A stretch of DNA of 64,000 bases from Bacteroidales bacterium (GTDB lineage: Bacteria; Bacteroidota; Bacteroidia; Bacteroidales; Tenuifilaceae). A program made the translations under genes and the position numbers. Below are positions 36,321-45,161 of the stretch, one piece after another; within the stretch, counting starts at the first letter, position 1; the number at the start of each line of letters is the position of its first letter. The notes below the pieces were generated by a model. That model was not told where the DNA came from. It was given only the letters and a program-made list of their open reading frames with translations, and made no database searches. Where the stretch lies: contig RPRQ01000012.1 of assembly GCA_003818205.1 (NCBI GenBank), positions 26,916-90,915 on the forward strand, read 5' to 3'.

Positions 36321-36359
36321 AGTTTTAATATTATTTGTGTTTATCTGTATAGTTTGTGT

Positions 36360-36385
36360 CGTTCCTGCCTGCCGGTAGGCAAGGT
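36360..36385. repeat. Short GC-rich palindrome, CTGCC family
   Basis: CCTGCCTGCCGGTAGGCA is an isolated GC-rich palindrome in the 77-base gap between two operon genes. It is related to the copies at 23674 and 33557. Confidence 0.5.
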
Positions 36386-36397
36386 GTGTTCGATTTA

Positions 36398-39300
36398 TTA
36401 TAGTTTCACAGCCTTTATTGCATCCGCAATTACAACCCTCGATTTCGATTCGTTATTCAGTTCCACCTTGGTGTTCCCTTGCGAACAGTAGTATGTGCCT
36501 AGTAACACCCAACCGCTATCAACATCTTTACAATTAATGGTAACCTTGCTCTCGCCATCGTCATGGCTTATAGTGTATTGATAATCGCCTAAGTGCTGCT
36601 CATCATCATCGGTTGGGTCTTTGGGTATAAATGTGTAAATATCATACTGCCCCTTTTCTTCAATAGGAATGTTCCATATGACCTTTGAATTTCCACCACC
36701 TGATCTTATTGCCACGGCTGAATGAAGGTATTTGCCATAAAAAATATTATTAATGAATTTGTTCCATTTCCCTGATACTGACCACCACATGTAGCCCTGA
36801 TAATCATCGCCAGGTTTTCCAATCTTATTTGCTAAACGTATGAGCAGTCCTTGCTTTGAAACATTTGTAATACTGAATAAAGAATCCTCATTGTCAACAA
36901 TTATCTCACCCTCCTCATCCCAACGGTTGAGCGGAGTAGTTTTTTCTTCATTCTTTGCAACCATACTACCATCCCCTTCAACTTTAAGAATTGATATTTC
37001 CTTTTTAACCGGTATATTCATCGATGCATTTGTATTAATAACTGCATCTGTTGGCTGCTTGTCGGTAAGAATACTTATTGTTTTTATCTGATTTGGCTCA
37101 ATATCGTAAGTTTTAAAATCAAGTTTCTTCTCTTGGCTACTCTCGTTGCTACCTGCTTCGCGTATAGCAATCTTAACAATACCTTCGATTGCTCCCTCGT
37201 TTGCAATCGATAAGCGGGTAAGGAATCGTTGTCGTTCCCCATCAGTAACTCTATAAGCATCTACTTTACCAATCCTAAATGCAGGGAGTTTATCGGAGCT
37301 TAGCCATAAATTGAGATGTTTGCTTAGGTCCTGACCCGCTCTATTCTTAAATAGATTATTGATCTCCTCGAACGGAATTGCTCTGCTATTATACTTGGTA
37401 AAAACCTCGTTGAGGATTTCGTCAAGTTTTTCTTTGCCAATTTTCTTCTCTAGTAACGATAATAGAACATCACCTTTCATGTTGATTATATTATCGGCTA
37501 AACTATAGTAGTCAGGATTTAATATAACTTGGCTTAAACTCTTTTTCTGTAGAAGAAGTACCGCCTTTTCCTCCTCGCTAAATCCATAAGTATATTTATT
37601 CTCGGTCGAAATGGATGCTTGTTTTAAGCAGTATGAACCTAATATTGTGTTAAAAACAGGATATTCCTTTGATTCAACTTGGTGATTGAATGCGTAGAAT
37701 TGATCGAAAACGAAGTAAGGATTAATTCGTTCCTCTTCCTGAACAGATCGATTGTTGTAATTAAATTTGGTAGTGGCTCTTCTTGTGAAACTCGCCAAGA
37801 ATTTCTTAAATTCCTCCTCCTGCAAATCCTTTGCGCTAAGGCTTTTGCCATCACCATTATCTTTGCTGTCTTTTATATTACTTTCAAAATTAAAACGTCT
37901 ATTCTGTCCCCCTTTTTCGTGTACAAAGATTAATTCTGGTTGAAGCATCTCCATATGATTTGACCAGAAACGTTGATGGGTTTGAACTTGAATGGGCACT
38001 TCAACCAAGAATAGCCGCTTAAATGGATATGGCATTTTTAGCCTAAGACTGTAATCCTCTAGTGATTTGTATACCATTTTCTGAATGGTATCCTTTAAAT
38101 CGGGAAAGGCCTTGTTGAAGTAATCATGATTGGGTTTGAGGTAAACCCCAATTTCGGGCTCTTGGGTATTGTAGGATATTTTCTTGTATGGCCCAATCAC
38201 TAGCGATAGTCCTGTTAACGATTTATCGGTGGTGAATTGGGTTATATTTGTAGAACTATTAGGTGCTCCTTGCGAAACAGCAACCATCCCTTCGCTTGTT
38301 TGAACTGAAAGATTGAACTTGCAGAATTGGGGTAACATCCAAAGCGTGTTGATTTTATTAAAACCAACGGTTGTTGTCGGATACCAGTTGTTCTCAGGCG
38401 TTAGCAGAACAAACTTATCGGATATCCGGCTATAAATCTTTCCGATATTAACCATATCCGATTCTTCCGATGCGTCTCTTGTTTTTTTATCAATATCAAT
38501 GTAACATGCTTCATCGTCAATGGTGCCATTATAAACAATCTTAAGTGTTATAGATTCGTTAGGTAAAATTTGCCTCTTGGGCTCAAGTTGGATAAGATGT
38601 TCTTTTCTGCTAAAGGTTAATTCATTTTTATCCTCCCAAATGCCTGAAACTAAAAGCGAAGGATTTAGCGATAGAACAATTGTATCTATGTTTTTTGATG
38701 TATGATTAACAGCGGTAAGAATACACTCCACCTCAATACTTTTGCCTTTATGATTCAGCTTAATATCCTCGTGGGTTAGAGTTAATCGTGGATTGCTAGC
38801 ATATTTATCATTTAAATTAAGCATTTCACCTCTAAGGTTTTCACCTCTCATCGAGTTCCGGACATGCAATGAACCTAGGTAAACGCCACCAATAAGGAAT
38901 ATTACGGACAGAAAGATTGGATACAGGTTGGAGTATGGCTTATTGGGCAGTCGCCATAATCTATAAACGCTTAGCGAGATAAACGATAAGCCCAATAATA
39001 GGTACATCCCTCGTTGAATAACTAGTAGTTTAAGGTCAATAAATCCGATAAGATCGGAATAAAGCATAGGGATGTTATACACCATGTAGTCGAAAACATA
39101 GTAGTACTGATTTTGCAGATAGAATAGAGTTAGAAATATGTATCCGATAAGCACCGCAAAGGTTACAGCCTGATTCTTTATCAAATTCATCAGGATAAAC
39201 GATAGCCCAATTATGTATATCAGCGTTGGTACAGAAACTAATAGGAAGTAATAGATGTAGGCAATCCAATTAACAGTGCTGAACCCTAAAATCAAATTAA

Positions 39301-39697
39301 AAATCAATGCCATACCGAGAATGACAAAGTTTAGGGTAGTAAAAACGAACAGATTGCCCAAAAGTTTCCCGATAATATAATCGCCGTTCGACATGGAACG
39401 GGTATAGATTACCTCGGTAGTATCGAGTTTCTTATCACGCTTAAGAAAGTCAGATGCAAGAAATACTGCAATAATTGCCTGAACCACATTAAAAAACATC
39501 AGGTTTGAGTAGGGTATTGCCGATGGAACCGCACGTTGAATTTGACCGTCACCATAATCGCCAAAGACAACCATGGCCAGATTGAAGAAGAAAACTATGG
39601 TAAGCATAAGGATTCCTAGAATCCTGAAAAACCAGCTGCGGAACAGCGTTTTGGCCTCGAAATGGGCAATGGTTTTTATTTGAAATATTGAAAGCAT
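36398..39697 (-). CDS. ABC-2 permease fused to an M1-peptidase-like ectodomain and a golvesin-like C-terminus
   Basis: This is a 1099-residue membrane protein. Residues 1 to about 275 hold seven or so TM helices of an ABC-2 permease (DFLKRDKKLDTTEVIYTRSMSNGDYIIGKLLGN is the typical first loop). Residues about 280-960 form a large ectodomain resembling M1 aminopeptidases in its N-terminal beta part and C-terminal helical part. The GAMEN and HExxH zinc motifs are not visible: FNHQVESKEYP occupies the likely HExxH region. The last 130 residues look like a golvesin C-terminal-like beta domain, ending VVIADAIKAVKL. It overlaps the operon with the ATPase gene three bases upstream, its likely partner. 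Confidence 0.78.
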   Translation of the reverse strand: MLSIFQIKTIAHFEAKTLFRSWFFRILGILMLTIVFFFNLAMVVFGDYGDGQIQRAVPSAIPYSNLMFFNVVQAIIAVFLASDFLKRDKKLDTTEVIYTRSMSNGDYIIGKLLGNLFVFTTLNFVILGMALIFNLILGFSTVNWIAYIYYFLLVSVPTLIYIIGLSFILMNLIKNQAVTFAVLIGYIFLTLFYLQNQYYYVFDYMVYNIPMLYSDLIGFIDLKLLVIQRGMYLLLGLSFISLSVYRLWRLPNKPYSNLYPIFLSVIFLIGGVYLGSLHVRNSMRGENLRGEMLNLNDKYASNPRLTLTHEDIKLNHKGKSIEVECILTAVNHTSKNIDTIVLSLNPSLLVSGIWEDKNELTFSRKEHLIQLEPKRQILPNESITLKIVYNGTIDDEACYIDIDKKTRDASEESDMVNIGKIYSRISDKFVLLTPENNWYPTTTVGFNKINTLWMLPQFCKFNLSVQTSEGMVAVSQGAPNSSTNITQFTTDKSLTGLSLVIGPYKKISYNTQEPEIGVYLKPNHDYFNKAFPDLKDTIQKMVYKSLEDYSLRLKMPYPFKRLFLVEVPIQVQTHQRFWSNHMEMLQPELIFVHEKGGQNRRFNFESNIKDSKDNGDGKSLSAKDLQEEEFKKFLASFTRRATTKFNYNNRSVQEEERINPYFVFDQFYAFNHQVESKEYPVFNTILGSYCLKQASISTENKYTYGFSEEEKAVLLLQKKSLSQVILNPDYYSLADNIINMKGDVLLSLLEKKIGKEKLDEILNEVFTKYNSRAIPFEEINNLFKNRAGQDLSKHLNLWLSSDKLPAFRIGKVDAYRVTDGERQRFLTRLSIANEGAIEGIVKIAIREAGSNESSQEKKLDFKTYDIEPNQIKTISILTDKQPTDAVINTNASMNIPVKKEISILKVEGDGSMVAKNEEKTTPLNRWDEEGEIIVDNEDSLFSITNVSKQGLLIRLANKIGKPGDDYQGYMWWSVSGKWNKFINNIFYGKYLHSAVAIRSGGGNSKVIWNIPIEEKGQYDIYTFIPKDPTDDDEQHLGDYQYTISHDDGESKVTINCKDVDSGWVLLGTYYCSQGNTKVELNNESKSRVVIADAIKAVKL

Positions 39698-39700
39698 AGC

Positions 39701-40606
39701 CTATTTTTCGTCAATGTCAATGATTTGATTATTCGAGTTCTTATCCATAAAGTAAACGTAAGCATGCTCTAAGTTTGGCTCTACATGTGTCCCAACAAAA
39801 GGAGATGGATCATCGGCAACAACCTCAATTTCCCAACCATCATCCACAGGAATTGTAGTTGTAACCGGAAATAGATTGCTAATCTTATCCATCTCATCGC
39901 TATTCACGGTCATTTGCCATATTTTACCCTTCGCCGAATCGATAAGTCTCTCGGGAGATCCATTGTAGGCAAGTTTTCCGTTGGAAAGCAAGGCCATGTT
40001 TTTACATGTGCTCGAAATATCAGCAACAATATGTGTCGATAGGATAATTATTACATCGCGGTTGCTGATGGTTGAAAGAAGATTCCTGAACCGGATTCGC
40101 TCTTCGGGATCAAGTCCTGTGGTTGGCTCATCCACAATGATAATGCGTGGATCGTTAATTAGTGCCTGAGCAATTCCCAATCGGCGTTTCATTCCACCCG
40201 ATAGCTTATTCGCCTTACGATCGCGTGCTTCATATAACCCCACGGTTTCGAGCATTTGATGAATGGCATTATTTCTGATTTTGTTATCCTTCATCCCCGA
40301 TAGGCGTGCCCCATAATCCAAAAACTCGAAGGTTGTAAGATTTGAGAAGAACCTGAAATCCTGAGGTAAGTATCCAAGCACGCTCCTGATGTCATCCCGA
40401 TGCTTCGATATGTCTAATCCATCAATAAAAACCGATCCGCTTGATGGTTCTAAAAGGGTTACTAGGATGCGCATAAGCGTTGATTTACCGGCCCCATTGG
40501 GGCCAAGCAGGCCAAACATGCCGCTTTCAATGGTTAGGCTAACATCATCTAGCGCCTTGTTCCCGTTTGGGTATTTCTTGGAAAGATTTTGAATTTCTAA
40601 TTTCAC
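39701..40606 (-). CDS. ABC transporter ATP-binding protein
   Basis: This 301-residue ATPase is of the ABC-2/BcrA type: GPNGAGKST (Lys41), signature LSGGMKRRLG, Walker B IIIVDEPTTGLDP and a switch His in ILSTHIV. A 70-residue C-terminal extension is present. It is very similar to the ATPase fused to the RND pump at 25695, including RIRFRNLL after Walker B, so one probably arose from the other. It is the first gene of the seven-gene operon. Confidence 0.92.
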   Translation of the reverse strand: MKLEIQNLSKKYPNGNKALDDVSLTIESGMFGLLGPNGAGKSTLMRILVTLLEPSSGSVFIDGLDISKHRDDIRSVLGYLPQDFRFFSNLTTFEFLDYGARLSGMKDNKIRNNAIHQMLETVGLYEARDRKANKLSGGMKRRLGIAQALINDPRIIIVDEPTTGLDPEERIRFRNLLSTISNRDVIIILSTHIVADISSTCKNMALLSNGKLAYNGSPERLIDSAKGKIWQMTVNSDEMDKISNLFPVTTTIPVDDGWEIEVVADDPSPFVGTHVEPNLEHAYVYFMDKNSNNQIIDIDEK

Positions 40607-40700
40607 TTGTATTCAATTTTATATTCAAGTGTATGGTAACTTATTGATAATAATTAAATTAATCTTTTGTAGTTATAATTTAACAGGTATTATATGAATA

Positions 40701-40731
40701 CAAATATAAAATATATTATAGTAGTATGCAA
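40701..40731 (-). promoter_or_regulatory. Candidate promoter of the ABC/RND export operon
   Basis: On the minus strand TTG (40729-40731) is followed after 20 bases by TATATTTG (40701-40708). This fits the Bacteroidota -33/-7 pattern TTG-N17-23-TAnnTTTG. It lies about 95 bases upstream of the first ATG. Confidence 0.55.
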
Positions 40732-40835
40732 TACATGGTATATAAAATTTTAAATAATTCATGATAATAAGAAATAAACGAATAACCAATAATAAGACGA
40801 CAGAAGTTCTTTCTAGCTACAAAAAACAGAGGAAA

Positions 40836-40868
40836 AATAAAAAAAGGCTGATATTACTCGCCTTTTTA
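40836..40868 (-). terminator. Rho-independent terminator
   Basis: AAAAAGGC at 40841-40848 pairs with GCCTTTTT at 40860-40867. On the minus strand a T-run follows. It probably ends the transcript of the DUF4249/TonB-receptor pair, about 290 bases beyond the stop codon. Confidence 0.65.
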
Positions 40869-40912
40869 GTTTGAAATTTCCACTTCATAAAAAATTTTTC
40901 ACTTTCAATTTT

Positions 40913-41045
40913 AATGTCGTTGACTTAAGGATTAACTATCTACACTTTCAATCCTAACGACCCTGAAAGGTCAATATAATTTGGCTTACCTGACAGAGTT
41001 TAAAGAACCTGTCAGCATTTTAATAACGCTTAAATCAACGACATT
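40913..41045. mobile_element. MITE-like element, family D (133 bp)
   Basis: The left end AATGTCGTTGACTTAAG (40913-40929) and right end CTTAAATCAACGACATT (41029-41045) are inverted repeats with one mismatch in 17. Inside are two hairpins, ACCCTGAAAGGT and CTGACAG...CTGTCAG. There is no ORF. It fills much of the 549-base gap between the export operon and the DUF4249 gene, which also holds the terminator at 40836 and the candidate promoter at 40701. Confidence 0.7.
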
Positions 41046-41155
41046 GTATCGTAATTCACAATTGATGACCTAAAAAATATTTTGTGTCAGAGCAATTGAA
41101 TTTTGATTCGTTGCAAACCAAATCTCAAGTCCGTTCAACGAATCAGATTCATTTT

Positions 41156-42121
41156 TCACTCTTTAAAAACTTTGCAGATACTCGAAACCGAATAAATAAA
41201 GAAATAACCCGCAACTTTATTAGATGGCTCAATATTAGTTGATATGTTAGCAGGTATCTTTAATTGATCATACATATTATCAAGAAACGGATCTCCCTCG
41301 GTATTGTTATCAAATTCTTTTAAGAACTCAAATTGTAATCGGGTCAAATTTAAACCAATGTAATTAATGGTGTCGTTTTCTTTTACTAGAGTTTCATAAT
41401 TTGCAATAAAAAAGAATTTTTCAGATTTAATTGTTGAATTTGGCTCCTGCACCTTTTTACAGCTATACCAATCCTTAAAACGATTTATATTGCCAGTACC
41501 TATTAAATCCCTAATGCTAGCTACGGAATAATTGTTTACTGTCATATATGAATAAAAAAAATCAGGACCGTTATAGAATATTTTGCAATATGCATTATTC
41601 AGAATTCCAGGTATTTTATCCATGGGATGTATGCCTCGAATAGAAATCAGTGAGTCCAACTTCACGGGGACTGGCATCATGGATTCTGCTGAGAAAGATT
41701 CCATAATGCCATCTTTATCAATATCAATATTGGTAATGGATAACGAATAATTTACTCCTCCCTTGCCGCAGCATTTAATTAGAGTCTGATATAAACCAGG
41801 TGTAATATTACTTTCAGCATAGTAAAATGTATCTATTTTGTCAGTTACATATATTGATGCTCCTGAAACAATCCCCTGTGGTACACCTGTTAGAAGACTG
41901 CTTGAACAGGAAAGTTTTATGCTATGAATAATCGAATCGTTAGTAAATTCGCCATCAACCAGCAATCGTTTATCATTTGTTTTGATCTCAATATCTAAAA
42001 CCTTTTGGCAAGAGCTGATATTTACTAATGCTAGTAAACAAGCACTGAATTTTAAGTTTCTGAAAATAGATAACCCTGAATCTCGAGTGCTAAATTTTGA
42101 AGTTATCATATTGATGCGCAT
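41156..42121 (-). CDS. DUF4249-domain outer-membrane lipoprotein
   Basis: This 321-residue protein has a signal peptide ending in NISSC; the first 22 residues before it are an unusually long basic lead. The N-terminal part LLVDGEFTNDSIIHSIKLSCSSS and the beta-rich remainder fit DUF4249, a family nearly always encoded next to a TonB receptor in Bacteroidota. It probably sits on the outer leaflet as a receptor partner. It starts two bases after the receptor stop. Confidence 0.8.
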   Translation of the reverse strand: MRINMITSKFSTRDSGLSIFRNLKFSACLLALVNISSCQKVLDIEIKTNDKRLLVDGEFTNDSIIHSIKLSCSSSLLTGVPQGIVSGASIYVTDKIDTFYYAESNITPGLYQTLIKCCGKGGVNYSLSITNIDIDKDGIMESFSAESMMPVPVKLDSLISIRGIHPMDKIPGILNNAYCKIFYNGPDFFYSYMTVNNYSVASIRDLIGTGNINRFKDWYSCKKVQEPNSTIKSEKFFFIANYETLVKENDTINYIGLNLTRLQFEFLKEFDNNTEGDPFLDNMYDQLKIPANISTNIEPSNKVAGYFFIYSVSSICKVFKE

Positions 42122-42123
42122 TT

Positions 42124-44487
42124 TTAAAAATTAAACTGATAAGAAACTGAAGGTACAATGCCTAGCATAGATGTTCCTTTGGCATCTATGATATTGGGAT
42201 TCTCTTTTGACGGAACAAAGTCAATGTAAGCAATGTTAGCATGATTTAAGATATTTACAACAGAAAAGTTCCATTCGCTATGATAGCGCTTGCCTAGTTT
42301 TTGTTTGTTTTTGATTACTAAACTTAGATCAATCCGTTGATAGGCAGGCAATCGGTATTCATTTCGATTTGAATAACCTGCTAATGTTTTGCCCCACATT
42401 TCCATAACATAAATTGGAACAGTAATGACCTGTCCGCTCTGGTATCTGAAATTGCTTGAAAGCGAAACCCGTTTGGTTACATTGAAATTTAATGAAATAT
42501 CAAGGGTGTGGGGTTTGTCGAAAGGGGAAAGGTAGGTATTACCAAAATTAATACCCTGAATTACCCGTTTGCTCCTGGCGTAAGTATAGCCTATAAAACC
42601 ATCTATTTTATTATTTCCTCCTTTAAGCATTATTTCCAAACCATAAGCATAACCTCTACCGGTTCGAAGCTGTTCTTCAAAATTGTAACTAGTTTTATTA
42701 ATTTCTGAAATAGAATTCTTCGACATAAATGTCGCACCATCTTTATAATCAATTATGTTGTTCATATCTTTATAATACCCCTCTAAACTTGCCTCTAATG
42801 AATTATTAAATAGGTACTGAATAAATCCCAAACTATACTGCGATGATAATTGAGGTTTTATATTAACACCCGATGGAAACCATACATCCAAAGGACCTCC
42901 ACCATTCGTTTTCATTAGAAGTTGTGTTTGCTGAGTGGTGTATGTGTAGCTGGCTTTTATGGCTGAATTTTGCGCTATCCGGTAATTCAGACTAAGCCTT
43001 GGTTCGATATTAAAGAAATTGCTGTATGAGCTGTTTTGGGAGACATAAAACGAATCGGCTACCTGATAATCATTCAGTCTATAAACCCATTGTCCATTAC
43101 CTATGTTCTGATATAAACTTGCTCGTACTCCATATCGAAAAGATAATCTTTCAGTAAGTTTTTGTTGATTTGATACATAAATGGCATAGTCAATTACCTT
43201 TTGTTCATCAACCATCCTGTAGCTAAATGGAATTGATTGGGTTATATTCTCAATTGTATTTTTATTCCCTTCGAGTTTACCAGGGATAAAAGTATTATAC
43301 GATGATGATACTCCAAAATCAATTATGTTATTGCTATTTAGGTAATAGTTATATTCGGCTTTAAGGGTTAGCTGGTTTAAACCCGATCGCCATGCGTAAG
43401 AGTTATTATTGGTATTGTCGCTATTGCCAGATTTAAAGCAATAGCTGCTATAAATTAGCGAAGCATTGCTAAAAAGTTTTGGGTTATATACATGGTTCCA
43501 ACGAACCGAAAAAGTTTTATTGGAATTCAAATCTTTGTCGAATTTATCGCCCCCACTATAAGACGAAATGAAGATGCGGTTTTTAGTATTGATAATCGCA
43601 TTTAGCTTACAGTTTAAATCGTAAAACGATAAAACCATATTAGAATGCATGAGCTTATAAAGCAAACCGATGTATGATGATTTGCCAGAGACAATAAAGG
43701 AAATCCTATCTTTCATGATTGGCCCTTCGATGCTTAAATTGGCTGCAACAATGCCAATGCCTCCTGAAATCGCATAGTTTTGCATATTCCCATCCCTTTG
43801 CCGGATATCAATCACCGATGACAGCCTTCCACCGTAATTAGCTGGAATGTCACCTTTGTAAACCTTTATATCTTTTATCGCCTCGTTGTTAAAAACAGAA
43901 TAAAAACCACCTACATGCGTTATCTGGAAAACCGGGGCATCGTCGAGTAAAAAAAGGTTCTGATCAATACTTCCCCCTCTAACGCTTATACCTGAACTTC
44001 TTTCGTTAGCGGCCTGTATGCCTGGCATATTTTGCAGCGCTCGCATTACATCTGCTTCTCCCAGTAAGACGGGTAGTTTCTTAACATCTTTACTGCTAAT
44101 ATTCAAAAGGCCGATTTGTGGTCTCGATAATTTATCTTCGGGAATGGAACGAACAACTACAACCTCATCTATTTTAATAGAGTGTGTTAATAACTTAATT
44201 ATTATGGTTGTATCTTTATTTACATTAAATTGAATAGATTGATTCACATAACCTAAATAGCGAGTTGTTAAAAAACACTTACCAGCACTTTGGGTTAAAT
44301 TAAAGTATCCAAAAGCATTTGTTACAGTTCCATGTTTGCCCATAGAATCGAGGACAAAGCAACCGATTAACTTTTCGCCACTTTCAATATCTTCTACATA
44401 ACCGTTAATAGAATATGTTTTTTTGAATTGTGAAAATGCTTGTGAAAAAGAGAAAAGAAAAAGGAAGATAAAACATGCTTGTCTCAT
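42124..44487 (-). CDS. TonB-dependent outer-membrane receptor with carboxypeptidase-like N-terminal domain
   Basis: This 787-residue protein has a signal peptide (MRQACFIFLFLFSFSQAFSQ), a CarboxypepD_reg-like domain (about 25-105, with SINGYVEDIESGEKLIG), a plug domain (ALQNMPGIQAANERSSGISVRGG, about 145-240) and a beta-barrel ending in the terminal Phe (SYQFNF). The imported substrate is unknown. It is paired with a DUF4249 lipoprotein and lies just downstream of the RiPP cluster. It could take up the mature peptide or a metal complex of it, but that is speculation. Confidence 0.9.
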   Translation of the reverse strand: MRQACFIFLFLFSFSQAFSQFKKTYSINGYVEDIESGEKLIGCFVLDSMGKHGTVTNAFGYFNLTQSAGKCFLTTRYLGYVNQSIQFNVNKDTTIIIKLLTHSIKIDEVVVVRSIPEDKLSRPQIGLLNISSKDVKKLPVLLGEADVMRALQNMPGIQAANERSSGISVRGGSIDQNLFLLDDAPVFQITHVGGFYSVFNNEAIKDIKVYKGDIPANYGGRLSSVIDIRQRDGNMQNYAISGGIGIVAANLSIEGPIMKDRISFIVSGKSSYIGLLYKLMHSNMVLSFYDLNCKLNAIINTKNRIFISSYSGGDKFDKDLNSNKTFSVRWNHVYNPKLFSNASLIYSSYCFKSGNSDNTNNNSYAWRSGLNQLTLKAEYNYYLNSNNIIDFGVSSSYNTFIPGKLEGNKNTIENITQSIPFSYRMVDEQKVIDYAIYVSNQQKLTERLSFRYGVRASLYQNIGNGQWVYRLNDYQVADSFYVSQNSSYSNFFNIEPRLSLNYRIAQNSAIKASYTYTTQQTQLLMKTNGGGPLDVWFPSGVNIKPQLSSQYSLGFIQYLFNNSLEASLEGYYKDMNNIIDYKDGATFMSKNSISEINKTSYNFEEQLRTGRGYAYGLEIMLKGGNNKIDGFIGYTYARSKRVIQGINFGNTYLSPFDKPHTLDISLNFNVTKRVSLSSNFRYQSGQVITVPIYVMEMWGKTLAGYSNRNEYRLPAYQRIDLSLVIKNKQKLGKRYHSEWNFSVVNILNHANIAYIDFVPSKENPNIIDAKGTSMLGIVPSVSYQFNF

Positions 44488-44633
44488 AATTAGCTATTAG
44501 GTTATTTTTGTGTTTCAAATTCAAATATCCAATTATTAACTTGAAATGTATCTAGGTTGAATTAAAAAATTAGGTTTAACTTGAAACTTTTTAGAATTCA
44601 ATGCCAAAGGTTCTATAAAAAAGAAGCTGCCTA

Positions 44634-44726
44634 AAAAGTTTATTTAAACCTATGAGAATTGAATATTTGAGAAACTTCTCCGAGGTACACGAATAAAAGG
44701 AGGCTAATTCAGCCTTTTTAGACAAC
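44634..44726. mobile_element. Small inverted-repeat element with GCTGYCTAAAAAG ends
   Basis: The left end GCTGCCTAAAAAG and reverse-complemented right end GTTGTCTAAAAAG match at 11 of 13 positions. Ends like GGCTGTCTAAAAAG are, from memory, found on Bacteroidota insertion sequences. It may be an IS remnant or MITE, and its right arm also forms the hairpin AGGCTaattcAGCCT. It lies in the 318-base gap before the TonB receptor and may also act as a terminator for the RiPP operon. Confidence 0.5.
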
Positions 44727-44805
44727 CCTTTTTAAGTTAATTGCTATGTTTTATTTATGAACTTATCGAAAATTTCATTTTCATGGATACGTCTTTTGAT
44801 TAAGA

Positions 44806-45099
44806 TCAGTTTGTGACTAAAAATATTTCGTTGGTATCAAAATCAATAGTCCATTGTCCATTTTCGACGAATTTCCAATTGTACTTCGAACTCTTTTTAT
44901 CCCACCATAATTGAAACGCTGAATTTGTCCTACCTGTATCTAAGAGAACTTTCTCATAGAGTTCATTTTTCTGTTCATCTGACAACAACCCGCTATTTAA
45001 AGATGGAAGAATTTCTTTAAGCGCTAGTTTTCTTTCATAAAGCTTTAATATTTCTTCACCTTCTTCTTTTGTTACTACACCTACTTTTTCTCGTTTCAT
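44806..45099 (-). CDS. CXXX-repeat peptide modification system accessory protein
   Basis: This is a 97-residue soluble protein, helical in its first half (KEEGEEILKLYERKLALKEILPSL) with a C-terminal WWDKKSSKYNW...WTIDFDTNEIFLV part. Its size and position next to the radical SAM maturase fit the small accessory family that I recall being named for CXXX-repeat peptide systems. No catalytic residues are evident, so a chaperone, leader-binding or recognition role is possible. It follows the maturase by 62 bases and ends the cluster. Confidence 0.7.
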   Translation of the reverse strand: MKREKVGVVTKEEGEEILKLYERKLALKEILPSLNSGLLSDEQKNELYEKVLLDTGRTNSAFQLWWDKKSSKYNWKFVENGQWTIDFDTNEIFLVTN

Positions 45100-45161
45100 G
45101 ATTACTTTTTTAAATTTTTACTATTCCTTCTATTTAAAAATCAACATTTTTATTTTACGAC

